From assembly GCA_018398765.1 (NCBI GenBank), contig JAHBMJ010001295.1:31034-95033 (forward strand): a stretch of DNA of 64,000 nt, given 5' to 3'. Source of the DNA: Chromera velia (taxonomy: Eukaryota; Sar; Chromeraceae). The notes beneath the pieces were generated by a model. The model saw only the letters and a program-made list of their open reading frames with translations, was not told the origin of the DNA and searched no databases. This document shows positions 37,874 to 48,661 of the stretch, one piece after another (positions within the stretch are counted from its first letter, which is position 1; every line of letters starts with the position of its first letter). The translations under genes were made by a program, and so were the position numbers.

Positions 37874-39961
37874 CAGTGAAGCTTCTTCCAGACGGACCAC
37901 TGCAGCAGAGAGTCTCCAGTCCTGGGAGAAAGAGAGGGAAAATCCTCTGTGCTTCCTCTGGGCCGATCGAGTTCTCTGAGAAGCAAAGAGAGCAAGCACA
38001 TACATTGAACATGTGCAGACATACATACATGCTTCACATGGAGGCCATGACTCCATTCTTTTTCAGCACTCTGAAGCTCGTGTGAGGAGGGGTTCATTCT
38101 ACGATTGCGACAAAATCCCAATGTATCGCTGTTCAGACGCTTCCCCGCCGATCTTTCGCTGGACTTTTATTTCTTTCTCCCCAGCAGCACTCTCCACAAA
38201 CGCTTTCTTGTCGTAAAAAAGCTTGCAAACCTGTAGCCGGCCTTCTGCGTGCTACCACTCACTTGCAAATGTGATTCTTTTGAGTCTCGGCATGCTCCCC
38301 CCCTTCTCTCTTGCTGCCCCCAGACGTCGAAGAAATTGGAGGAACAGGGGAAGTCCAGATCCCTTCACGGCCACGGCATCTGAACATAGCGGTGCATGGG
38401 GGAAGCGAGAAGCTGACTAGGCTTCACTCCCTCTGCACCTTTTTTCTCGAATGGACACTTTAGAGAGTTTCTGTTGCTCACGAAGCAGAAGGGACCTCAA
38501 GACGAGTCAATCAAGTCCAAAACACTGAAAAGGCAGAGAAGGGGGCGGCAGACACGTGCATGAAGAACATTAACCGAAAAGAGAGAATTAAAAAACAAGT
38601 CACCCGTTCGGCTGGCAGCCTCCACTGACTGACCCAGTTCCAATTCTTCAACGGAGACTGGAAGAGAATTCAGCAGAAGATGAAGTTTTCCAGGAGCAAT
38701 TCCAAAAGTTCCTGAACGGAGGGTGGGGCACATGCACACACACACACACACACACACACGCATTATACTCACAGAGAGAGAAGGGAGAAAGAGAGGGGGA
38801 GAGAGAGAGCGAGAAGCAAGAGAGACTTGATGGCTGTCAGACAAAGCAGAATTAAGGAGAATGGACGAAAAAAGGGGCACCCGCATCTGCGTTCGCTGTC
38901 ATTTCTGTTCACTTCTTTGCTGATTGCGATCCAACGGTCTTCGGCTCATTCACTCAGCAGCCCTTAGCTAGGCCTGCGCGATCTTCCCTCTTCTCCACTT
39001 ATCGGCAGGAAAATGCAGTGCGCCGTTGATTCTGACCGGCATGTCTCTGACCCGCCGTCGGACCGACCTCTGAGATCGGTGCTGCGAGGAAGCTCGAGAG
39101 TAACCTTCCCGAGAGCACCGAGCTGCACGCACAGAGGAGCAAGTCGTACTCTATGGACAGATAATGCAGGGGAATTGTATGGAGACAGGAAAAGCGAGGC
39201 GGGGAAAACAAAGAGCGGCCAAGCGACGAAGGAAAAAAAAGACAGATACAGTAAAATGCGGGTGCGTCGGTAAGGGATAAATCGATCTGCACTTATATAC
39301 AATAGAAAGGTGCGCATGAATTGAACAATCTACGCTGCTATACACTTTGAAATCCCATTCAGTTTTTTTCTCCTGAAGCTGGACGGAAGGGGGATCGACT
39401 CCTGCAGGACAGACAAAGTATGCGAAAGAAAAAAGTGTCTGACCTTTCTGTAAAGAAAGAAACATAGCCAGGCCACGCCGAATGACCTTCTCTCCTTTGC
39501 GAGGGCGGATAGTACCTGCGAGGAAGCCAAGGCAAAAAGAATGAAAGCAAAAAGGCCTAGACGGCTGGCAGACCGATCTGATTGAAGAACAAAAAGACAA
39601 AGCGGAGATTGGAAGAGACAGCTGAAATCAGAACAACCTGGTTGTAGACGGATACATAGAAAGACCGACAAAAGCGCGTCCTCACAATTTGAACAGGTGC
39701 AGCAAGCGAATGCAATGCAATGTATAGAACCAAGACGCAGACAGGAACAGGGAAGCCATGCATGCAGAGAAACTTACTGACTTGAGAAGTTGGACGCAAC
39801 TGCAAGAGGAAGCGACACAAACCATCATGGCAGTTCTTTTCCTTCTCCCCCTGCCTTTCTCCGTTTTCCGCCCGTACACATGCACAGCTATCGTCTGGAA
39901 GCTGGTCATGTGCCTCTAATTTTGTTTCGTCTTCCTTTTGCGGCGTGCTTGCTGGTGACAT
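35335..39961 (-). CDS. Leucine-rich repeat protein (ribonuclease-inhibitor type), 5 exons
   Basis: Exons in phase: 39961-39782, 39122-39068, 38711-38634, 37975-37901 and 37529-35335 (2583 nt, 860 residues). The big last exon has long LRRs of 28 or more residues (VRAVNLSGNQLGHFGPLVSA, LQALILRDCGLTDASLKHLA, LESLDLSECEIDDERLTRLG, LETLYLWRNRISAEGVSAF). Exons 3 and 4 join into SVEELELGENSIGPEEA and then LETLCCSNLLGLEGIGALSE, the same repeat, which supports the splices. Exons 1 and 2 are less sure. An acidic insert (EDEEEDEDDEGGGG) interrupts the repeats. Such LRRs bind proteins; no effector or NACHT domain is seen, so a scaffold or regulator is likely. Divergent from the LamG/Dpy-30 gene. Confidence 0.7.
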
Positions 39962-40645
39962 CTATCTATATAGGTTCGACGGCACATGCAATGTCATGCA
40001 TGTAGCGCAGACGACCGGAGAAACTCTGATCGCTCTCAACAGAACTCCAGCCTCCGACGTGAAATGAACGTGCTAGTCTGCCTTGTAAACTCCCAGCCTG
40101 TGTGCGCGTGAGGTCTGCGAGCCCACCAAAACACTCAGAGATTCCAAAGTGCTGATTAAAATTATTTTTGTTGAACCTTTAATTGTGGGACTTTTGCAGC
40201 TCTCATGCATTAATTGACATGCATGCAGGAAGGTTTGATGCACGCAAAATCTACGGCAGCTGAGGGGGCACTTAACAAACTTCTGCGAGTCGCAAAGACT
40301 TGCAAGGTCATTTCGATCGCTTTCCGGGCCATTCGCACGGAGTGCGTCACGTTCAGTTTGAAAGTCAGTCTGACAAAGGTCAGACATTTGACGATCTGCC
40401 AAGCAACGCAGCGTTCTTTGCTCGATCGTCTTTCTTTCTATGTGCATGTATATGTGTGAATACATATATACATACACGTGTGTGTCAATGAGGTCCTCCT
40501 GTTGCAGGCTCCCGACTGACCTGTGTATGTTTTTCAGCTTCAGCTCTTGTCTTTTTCTGCAATCCAAAAGCGAAGCTCAATAGCAAGTGGGAAAGCTATA
40601 TATATAGCTGTTGCATGCAAGAGAAAGTGGGAAGGCACACTTGAA
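39962..40645. promoter_or_regulatory. Intergenic region between divergent genes
   Basis: 684 bp between the putative LRR start and the LamG/Dpy-30 start. A TATA-like palindrome agctatatatatagct lies at about 40593-40608, some 40 bp before the downstream ATG. Confidence 0.4.
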
Positions 40646-41554
40646 ATGAGTCCACCAAAGTACCACGAGGTTCTCGTCCCTGAGTCGGGATCGAAAATTC
40701 CCTTTCACATTCCGTCTGCAGCTGAAGGTGTCGGCGCACTCCCGCCGAATTTTCTCCCCGACACTCCCGCAGACTTCTCCGTTGCCTTCCGGTTTCGTCT
40801 TGACGGCCCTCAGCGGCCGCACGCAGGCCTCGTCACCAAGTGCTGGATGCCCTCCAACGAGCAAGATGGACATCGCGTATTTCGAGGCTGGAAAACGTAT
40901 GTGACTCCTGAAGGGCAGATTGGAGCCATCGCAGCGGGTAACCTGGACTTTTACGCCGGCTTGAGGACTCCCTTGTCCCAGCCAATTTTGGACGGTCGTT
41001 GGCATGACGTGGTGCTTTCTGTGAGTAGCACGAAGATGACAATCTGGTTGGACGGTGTTCCGACTCCCGAAGATCCAGATGTGTGGGGGAAGAAAACGGG
41101 GGCGCGGTGTCAAAACAATACGGAATTCGGGCGCATCTCTTCAGACGGCCCTCTTTTGATCGGGTCCGACTATCTGTATGGAGAAGAACGGTACCTGAAG
41201 GGCGAAATCCCTGTTGTTCACATTTATTGCAAAGCTCTGGAAGACGCCGATAAAGTGGCGGAGTCCACACAAGCTCTCCACGCCGTGTCTGAGTCAGCCC
41301 AACAAGCTCAGCCTGTCCCCCCCCCGTCAAACACAACCCCAGAGGCAGAGGGCGCAAGGGGTGCTGACAAGAAGAAGACACCACCGGAGGACTCCATGTC
41401 TGCCAGGCAGTACCTGGACGCAACGGTTGTGCCCACGCTCTTGCCAGCAATGAACGAGGTGGCAATGCAGAAACCTGAAGACCCTATCGAGTTCCTGGCG
41501 CGCTATCTCCTACAAAATAACCCTTTAAAAAAAAACGGCACAAAGAAGAAGTGA
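40646..41554 (+). CDS. Concanavalin A/LamG-like protein with C-terminal Dpy-30 motif
   Basis: 302 residues, intronless. I chose ATG 40646 because the frame upstream looks non-coding. Residues about 35-200 form a concanavalin A-like/laminin G-type beta sandwich (DFSVAFRFRLDG, then ILDGRWHDVVLSVSSTKMTI, WLDGVP, GPLLIGSDYLYGEERYLKGE). Residues 205-250 are a Pro/Ala-rich linker. Residues 252-293 match the Dpy-30 dimerisation motif (ARQYLDATVVPTLLPAMNEV, then KPEDPIEFLARYLLQNNP). Family knowledge: Dpy-30 helices dock onto amphipathic helices in COMPASS complexes and in flagellar radial spokes. With a sandwich domain and no signal peptide, a cytoplasmic or axonemal role is plausible but inferred. 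It ends in a Lys-rich tail. Confidence 0.85.
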   Translation: MSPPKYHEVLVPESGSKIPFHIPSAAEGVGALPPNFLPDTPADFSVAFRFRLDGPQRPHAGLVTKCWMPSNEQDGHRVFRGWKTYVTPEGQIGAIAAGNLDFYAGLRTPLSQPILDGRWHDVVLSVSSTKMTIWLDGVPTPEDPDVWGKKTGARCQNNTEFGRISSDGPLLIGSDYLYGEERYLKGEIPVVHIYCKALEDADKVAESTQALHAVSESAQQAQPVPPPSNTTPEAEGARGADKKKTPPEDSMSARQYLDATVVPTLLPAMNEVAMQKPEDPIEFLARYLLQNNPLKKNGTKKK

Positions 41555-41860
41555 AGAAAAGAAAATAAACGTACGCATAGTGGCGGAGTCTCCTCCTTTC
41601 TGATTCAGCTCCGGTGCACGGGAAGCCTGGCGCAAGCATCCGATTCATCTCAGACTCATCTGTGTGGCCGCCGCACTGGCCGGTATATCTGTATAGCTGC
41701 AGCAGCGCCACCACATCTAACTACATCCCTTTTAGTTGCATGCATATGAACCATTGCTATCACTACTTTGACCTAAATTTTGAGAATTACTACATGGAAT
41801 CAGAAACTAAAACTGTAAATAATCTAATTTTCTCTTAAACAGTAAAGTTTAAGTTACTGT

Positions 41861-42107
41861 CTAGGCGCCGGGTAGAGAAAAAAAAAAAAAGATCCCCCAA
41901 AACCCTTTACTTTTTTTTTTTTTCTGTATCAGTCAAACAACTGTTGTTCAAGTGTTGTACAAGTGTTGTTTGCTAGGTTGTTTGTGTGTTGCACAACTGT
42001 TGCTAAGTGTTGTTCAGGGTTGAAAAGTAAAAAAAAAAGAAAAAAAAAAAAATCTCCTCAAATCGCTTGTTTTTTTTTCTTTTTTTTTCTCTCTAACCGG
42101 CGCCTAG
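41861..42107. mobile_element. 247-bp MITE with 8-bp target duplication
   Basis: Inverted ends ctaggcgccgg(g/t)tagaga, then A- or T-rich tracts. The flanks are gttactgt at 41853-41860 and 42108-42115. The middle holds several tgttg words. No coding capacity. The 8-bp duplication suggests mobilisation by a hAT-like transposase, though the end sequence differs from the hAT at 32.8 kb. Confidence 0.85.
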
Positions 42108-42115
42108 GTTACTGT

Positions 42116-42718
42116 TTAACTTAAACTTAAATATAAAAGAGACAGTTCCAATATCAAACTTAATTTTAATAATAATTGGTATATAATTTAACTCGATCTA
42201 AACCTAACTCTGGACCAGACTAAAAACAGTTTTAAAAAGACGATAAGGAAACAACGCGCATAATTAAATTTAAATAGCACATACGGTTAATATTCTTAGT
42301 CTATCACTAGGTCTATCATTATTTCGGTTGGTATTTCTACAATGATTTACATACCATAGCATCTATATAGACTTGAACGTATTGTGACGAATCATAATGT
42401 TGATCAGCTTAAACGCTGGACATTACATATATTGTTTTTTTAAATTTTCAAGTTATGCATGATACAGATTGAATTAAATAAAATTTCTACCTACAGATTT
42501 CTAGACAATTTGCTAAACAATTTGCTTTAATACTGAAATTTATGTTTACGAGGTACTTTCAGACAGCAGGATTGATCAGTTAGATTCTAGGTTAGAGAAT
42601 GTATTTAAATTTAAAACACATTCATTTGAATATTTTTTTTCCCAAACCAAAACAGTTCATTGAATTATTCGCTGAAACAGACGTGATGAAGCTCTATTCA
42701 CTTTTCATCTACAGCTCT
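42116..42718. other. AT-rich spacer, no gene seen
   Basis: AT-rich sequence between the MITE and the 3' end of the ankyrin gene. Nothing recognisable. Confidence 0.6.
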
Positions 42719-45700
42719 TCAAGTTGCTCTGCCAGGTCTGCGTCTTGCTGACTGAGGCCGAGCCCTTCTTCTCCCCGATGCACTCAGATTCCCGTCCTCC
42801 CCCCCTGCTATCGCACCCAGAGAAGATGAAGGGGAATCCAAGAAAGCCGATAGAGAGTCGAGCTTCTTGTTTTGGGTTTCATTCTCTGAAGGATTCTGAT
42901 TCTTCGAAGGGGTGTCGAAAAAGGCCCAAAAAGGTTTTTCGTCACTCACAGGAGCATCCTGCTGTACCTCGATCTTCTCTTTGGACTGCGAAGGAGAAGG
43001 AGAATCCTCCCCAGCTCCCCCTTTTCTAACAGGATCTATGTCAGCCACAGGAGAAGGCTGCTTGTTGTTTGACTTTGAAGTTTCAGGACCTGTCCCCTTT
43101 ACCCTTTCTGAGCCTTCCTCATCCACATCAATTTTTTCGTCTCCCGACTCCGAGTCAAAGGAAGACATCGAAAAATGACGCACAGGACTGTCCTGACGAG
43201 CTAGGCCCCCCCCCATAGAGGGACCAAGAGGGATGAGTGCCTTGAGGGACCCTGAGGGACTCTGGGCAGGGGGGGACTCAAAGTCACTTCCAAACTCCTC
43301 CACCTCCATTTCCTCTACTTTGGACTCGTCAGGAGCCGCAGCGTCTTCTTCTTTTTTGTCTTCTTGTTCTTTTTCGGGTCCTGCGGCAGTGTTTGGGGGA
43401 TCTGCAGGTGAGGAGACAGGGACGTCGGGTGAGGTGTCTGTCTGGCCTTGCTGTTTCTCGCTTCCGTTTTCCGTCTTCTTCCCTTCTTCCTGCAAGGCCT
43501 TGGTGGGGGGATCTGAGGAGAAGACAGTCCAAAAAGGGACGTCTGGTTTCTGAGGAGAAGAGGAAGAGAGAGGATTCTCCTGTGCGGCGTGTTCTTTCTC
43601 TGTCTGCTCTTTGTCTTGTGTTTCAGCCTCGACGGCTGCAGAGGGTCTGACGGGAGACTGTTGTTGAAGGTGTGCTGTACGATTGGGGGAGGGGGTGTCT
43701 TCAAGAACTTCAACGTCAGAGGGGGTCTGGGCCTCTGGGAGGGAAAAGTTGTCTTCTTCTTCCTGATCATCGGGGGGAGGGGGATTTTTTGCCGACTCGT
43801 TTTGTTGCAGTGGGAATTCTTCGTCTTTGGAATTTTCTTTTGATTCGGCTGGGGGAGGGGGACTGTCTTTAGCATCTTCTTCTCCTTTTTCATTTGTTTT
43901 TTCATTTTCCTCTTCTTTTTGCTGTGGCACTGGAAGGCCCCCAAATGCGTCAAAGAACGTCGCACTGGAAGGGGTCTGGGCTGGGGGGGCTTTCTCGCCT
44001 TCTTTCTTTTCCGTCTTTATTTCGCTCCCATCTCTTTTATCCTCAGCCTGTTTCTTTTCTCCTTCTCCGGACATGTTCTCTTCTTTTTCCTTTTGTTCCG
44101 AACAGTCCTCCTCATTCTTGTTTGGGGACTCTGAGGGGTTAGGGAGGGAGGTGCTGAAGAATGACACAATGTCCATCGGGTCCTTCTCTTTCCCTTTCTC
44201 TTTCTCCTTCTCGTCAAGGTCCCCTTCCTTTTCTGCCATTTCGGTTGTTCCATTCTTTTCCAGCAGTTTCGCTCTTTCCTCCTGCTGCCCTTCATCGTGC
44301 TTCTTGTCAGCTTCTTTTGAATGTTCTTTTTCTGGTGGCTGCACACCAAAGAAGGCAAAGATGTCAGTTGGCTTCTCTGCAGGAACTTCTGCTTCATCTG
44401 CCGCCCCATTCTCAGGTGCCCTTGCTGCGTCCTGCAGCCCGCTATTCTCTTCTTCTCCCTTCTGATCCCCTTTATTCTCCGTCTCGTCTCTTCCTTTCTC
44501 ATCCAGAGATCCCCCCTGCCCTTTCTTTAAAAACGAGGCCGGATTGTCTTTGCCTCCTGCAAGCACAAACCGCAACAAATTTCCTTCAGTTACTGACCGG
44601 CTTCGCTTACATACGCAGACTACTCTCACATACAGGTGAACAGCCGGAGAGATAGGGCTAGGTGTTCCTTTATCCAATTTTTCTCTCGCAATACACCCAA
44701 CACAAAACTCCTTGAAGAAACAGAAACAAAATCAGCACTATATCAGAATATTCAACTCACTTATCTCCAATCCACACTCACGCACGCACATGCAGCCGCA
44801 AGCCAGGTAAAAGAACTATCGCGAAACAAAGATAGAAAAAAGGTTTACTCCCCCATCTCCCTCGATTCCAGATCCCTGCAGTCAAACTTCTCTTCAGCCC
44901 CCCCCCCGTCCCACTGACCCACCTGAGTTTGTTTGATTGAGGGATGATCGAACCCGAACAGGGGGGGGGAGCTCATCTGAAGAGCCCTCCTCATCCTCCT
45001 TCTCTTCATCCTTTTCTTCCTCCGTTTCTTTTCCTTGTGTTTCTTCCTCTCTGTCTTTTTGAAGCCCCATTTCTTTCTCTCTGTTCTCTTCCTCTTCATC
45101 ATTCTTCTTCTTCGGTTCCTCCCCGTCCTCCTTTCCCCCCTCTCCTTCTCTTCCCCTGTCTGTGCCTCCCTGTATCCACGACACCCCCTCGCCGTCGCCA
45201 GAGAAGGACACCACCTCTTCTCCTTGAGGATCAGGGAGACGGTGGGAAGAAGAGGAGACGCCCTCAGGACCTTCCTTCCGGTCTCCTCTCAACACAACCG
45301 CATTTGGAGGCATCGAATCCTTCTCCTTCTCTGCTTCTGCTGTCGTCTTTCTCTCCTTCAACTTCCTCAACATTTCCCCTCTATGCACTTCTGCTTCCTC
45401 CCTTGCCTTCTCAGCCTCCTCTGCTCTTCTCTTAACCCCCTCTCTGACCATCTTCTCGATTGCCGTGAACACAACAGGGGTGATCAAGAAGAACAGTGCG
45501 CGACAGAAGGCAGGCTCCTCTCGCACCTGGGAACGGAACCTGTGTCCTTCTAGAGCTTGCCGAAATTGGACTAACGCAACAGGCACATGGAGAAGGGACG
45601 CGAGACGGAAAGGGCCCCCCTCTCTCTCCCTCACACGAGCCCGAAACCTCACCCCCGACATCTGCTCAGCCTTCCACAACAGATCCCAAACCCTTCTGGA

Positions 45701-46685
45701 TCGAAACGCGTCCACATGATCACGTGGTGTCTCTCCCACTATGTTCTCCACACCCGGACTTGCCCCACACGCCAACAGCATCCGGACAAGAGACAGACTC
45801 CCCACACTCGCGGCACAGTGCAGAGGGGTGCTCTTATCAGTCGGCCGATGCAAATGGACAGAGGCCCCTGCCCGTATCAGGGAGCTGCAGTGTGCATCTT
45901 TCTGTAGCCCCACAGCCCGGAAGAGCGCGGTCGCACCTCTGAGGTCCAAATCGTTACACGGAGCTCCGTATTCGAGAAGCAGATTCAGACACGCCGTGTC
46001 ATGAACCAACACAGCCAGATGCACGGGCGTGCCCTGATGAAGAGGCTCAGGCTCTCTCCTTGCCCCCCCCTCAAAGAAGCGACCCCCGTCGGCCCCTGCT
46101 GCCAGGAGAAGCTTCACCGACGCGGCCTGCCCTGCCAGTCTGCATCCATCCATTCAGACACACACCCAAAAACGAAGTCATTCAAACACATGCCCAAACA
46201 GAATTAACGTAAAAAAGGGGGCCGGGTCATTCTGCAAAGGCACTCCTTAGAATACCGAGGCCAAGAACAGAGCTTCCACTCTAAGTGATCACAATGACTG
46301 ACTCACGCATTTGACATCCACAATGAAAACAAGAACTATCTGATATATATTGCGAAAGAAAAAATAAATTGACACACATGTATATGCAGATCAACAATAC
46401 ATACAAATCAACATACAGTGCGTAGTGGAGGGGGGTGCTCCCTGTGAGATCCTCCAGGTCGGGGCTCGCGCCTCCGTCAAGCAGCAGGGAGACCCTCTCT
46501 GCCCCCCCTTTTTGTAGGCGTGCAGCCAGATGCAGAGCAGTGAGGCCGTCTCTGTCAGGAGCGTCGAGGGGCAGATTGTAGTCGATGAGGAGACGCAGAC
46601 AGTCGAGAGACTGATTGAATGCGACTGCCCTGTGTAGTGCCGTTCTGCATCTGTCGTCTGTCGGAAAGGCTACTCCAGAGTCCAT
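42719..46685 (-). CDS. Ankyrin-repeat protein with long acidic tail bearing FF motifs (3 exons)
   Basis: Exons 46685-46417, 46139-44923 and 44556-42719 join in phase (3324 nt, 1107 residues, TGA stop). The first junction rebuilds a perfect repeat (TGSTPLHYALLAGQAASVK). About seven ankyrin repeats fill residues 12-250 (DGLTALHLAARLQKGGAERV, STPLHCAASVGSLSLVRMLL). A charged coiled coil follows (EGVKRRAEEAEKAREEAEVH), then about 750 low-complexity residues rich in Glu, Lys, Pro and Ser. Five aromatic motifs punctuate the tail: DIFAFFG, DIVSFFST, TFFDAFGG, PFWTVFSS and PFWAFFDT. Such motifs in a disordered tail look like docking sites for a partner protein; two fit WxxF, as in endocytic adaptor ligands (inference). 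Ankyrins probably bind a cargo or anchor. Confidence 0.85.
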
Positions 46686-48661
46686 GGAGAAGAATCAAAG
46701 GGTCTCCAGTTTCACTGCTTTAGGAAGAGTGCATGCATTTGGAGATATATATTCCAAGAAATAAGACAAGAAAGCAGAGGGATAGGATTTAAGGCCTCGA
46801 TCCTGATGCTGATGAAAGAATCAAAGCTTGGCGGAAGAGCGGGCCAATGAACACCGAGAGATTCCGGTTGGGATCAGCAAAAGCGTTGATTTCCAGTTTG
46901 TGACTCACATGCATGCTGTTCTGTTGTTATTGTCACTCTTGTTTTTTGAATTGGCGTTGCCTTACTTCGTGCCTTCCCGGCGTCGGCCCACACCGCACAC
47001 TCGAAGAGCGGTACAAGCAGGCCGAAATGTCAGATGTCGCCGCACTTCCTGACGGTTTCTCCGCCAGTTGCAATGGGTCAAAATTAAATGCATGCATGCA
47101 ATTATTACACGCGTGCTAATTGTTGCTTGCAAGCAACAGCAATGGGGCGCGATATTATCGCTTTCATCGATCGCCTTTTCACTTTTTATTTCGTGACGGT
47201 CTTCTGGAGGAAAATCGCTGCCATGCATCATTGTATTCATGCACTTACTTGAGAGTGAGTTAAGTGATGCCGCGGGTCAATTTCCGGCCGGCAGGGGCGA
47301 TTGAAGTTGATGTAAAAGAGAAACCAGGAAGAAAAAAAAAACGCGATAGAGAGGCAGGCAGAGTCACAAACTAAGGGTGGATATGGGGGTGGGAGACTCC
47401 TGTACAGGAGATGCCCTGCAAGCCGCAGCCCCGCAGGCCGAGAGTCTGCCACAATACAATACAACACAAGAAGGAAATAGCAAAGTTGGGAGTAAGGGGG
47501 GTAAGGGATGGGGAGGGAGATGAAACAGTCCAAGCAAGGTTGATGGACCACTACTACAAGCTCTTGTCCTACACTCTGCAGCGTTTTGTCGCAGCAAACC
47601 TTCTGTCCTCCATCCACAGCAGGGGGGGCACAAGGGGCCCTTTCTAGCCCGAGAGTCTTCTCGGGAGGGAAGTGGCCGCGTTCTCCGGGTCTTTTAACCA
47701 GGAGGATGCAAACTGAAGGAATTTCTTTGGCAATGCGAGAAGACAGAAGACGGATGGGTAAAAGTGCAAGCAAATGAATTGGAAAAGTTTGGGGAACTGA
47801 GTTTAAAGAAAGAGTTTTGATGGGGTGTTTAAAGCAGGAGTTCTTTGAAGGGATAGAAGACGTGCGGGATGTACCTCTGCACAATTAAAGTCTTTCTGAT
47901 TAAAAGGGTAGCCTTTTTTCAATGAAAGAACTGAAGTGTTTCGAAGGTTCTGCCCTGCATCCTCTCTGTCTTTTTTCTCTCTTTTTTGATTGTCCAACGT
48001 GTTGTGAAGCCGCAATTGATCAGCTGTATTAGGGTAATCGAAGTTACGCTTATTTTTGTTACTGGTAGTCGTAGGATGAAACAAATCGACAAACTAATTT
48101 AGATCCGCCTCTCATATATGGGGATGCAGCATACATGAAAAAACCCTCAATCATCAATATAATATAATACAATAGATTAGGGTAGATTAGGAAGAAACTG
48201 GCCTAGGTACGATACCCAATGCCGTGCGAACTAACGGCCGGTATGCTGGGACGTGCTATGCATCCACGAACCCTCGGTTAAAAACTTTGTAGTCATGCAC
48301 GATCGAGTCGCCGATAGTCGCCGAAAGGCTCAACAAAACCCCCATGCAATTTTTGGGGATCTATACACAAAACCCTTAACACGAGAATATACGCAGTCAA
48401 GCGATACAAACTCACTGTCTGGTGAGAGATCGAGAAAGGACACACACAGACTTAATCACTTTTATACTGGCATTTACATATACTGGCAGAGAGTTTGAAT
48501 GGGTGTGCTCTGTCTCAGTTCGATGACCCATCTTTGAAGGACCAACCAACCAAACAAGCAGAGACTGAACCATGCGAAGCACTCAAACCTGCCGTCAGGA
48601 CTGAACTTCCTGACGTACCCAGCTGCAGGTCGGATCTTTTGTCGCACTGGCCACAGACAGA
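46686..48661. other. Divergent intergenic region, possible LINE-tail relic
   Basis: Between the ankyrin gene (-) and the four-helix membrane gene (+). A 215-codon minus frame at 47884-47237 is hydrophobic low complexity and not supported. Near 48140-48170 aaccctcaatcatca followed by AT repeats resembles the 3' end of the LINE fragment at 31.6 kb, so a decayed LINE copy on the plus strand is possible. Confidence 0.4.

Noticed and set aside
42719-44677. Treating the 652-codon acidic frame as a separate gene
   Set aside because: A tgcag acceptor at 44557 joins in phase to the donor at 44922 of the ankyrin exon. The frame upstream of the acceptor is non-coding in character.
47237-47884. 215-codon minus-strand frame
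   Set aside because: Hydrophobic low-complexity text with no domain, splice context or codon bias. It may overlap a decayed LINE tail.
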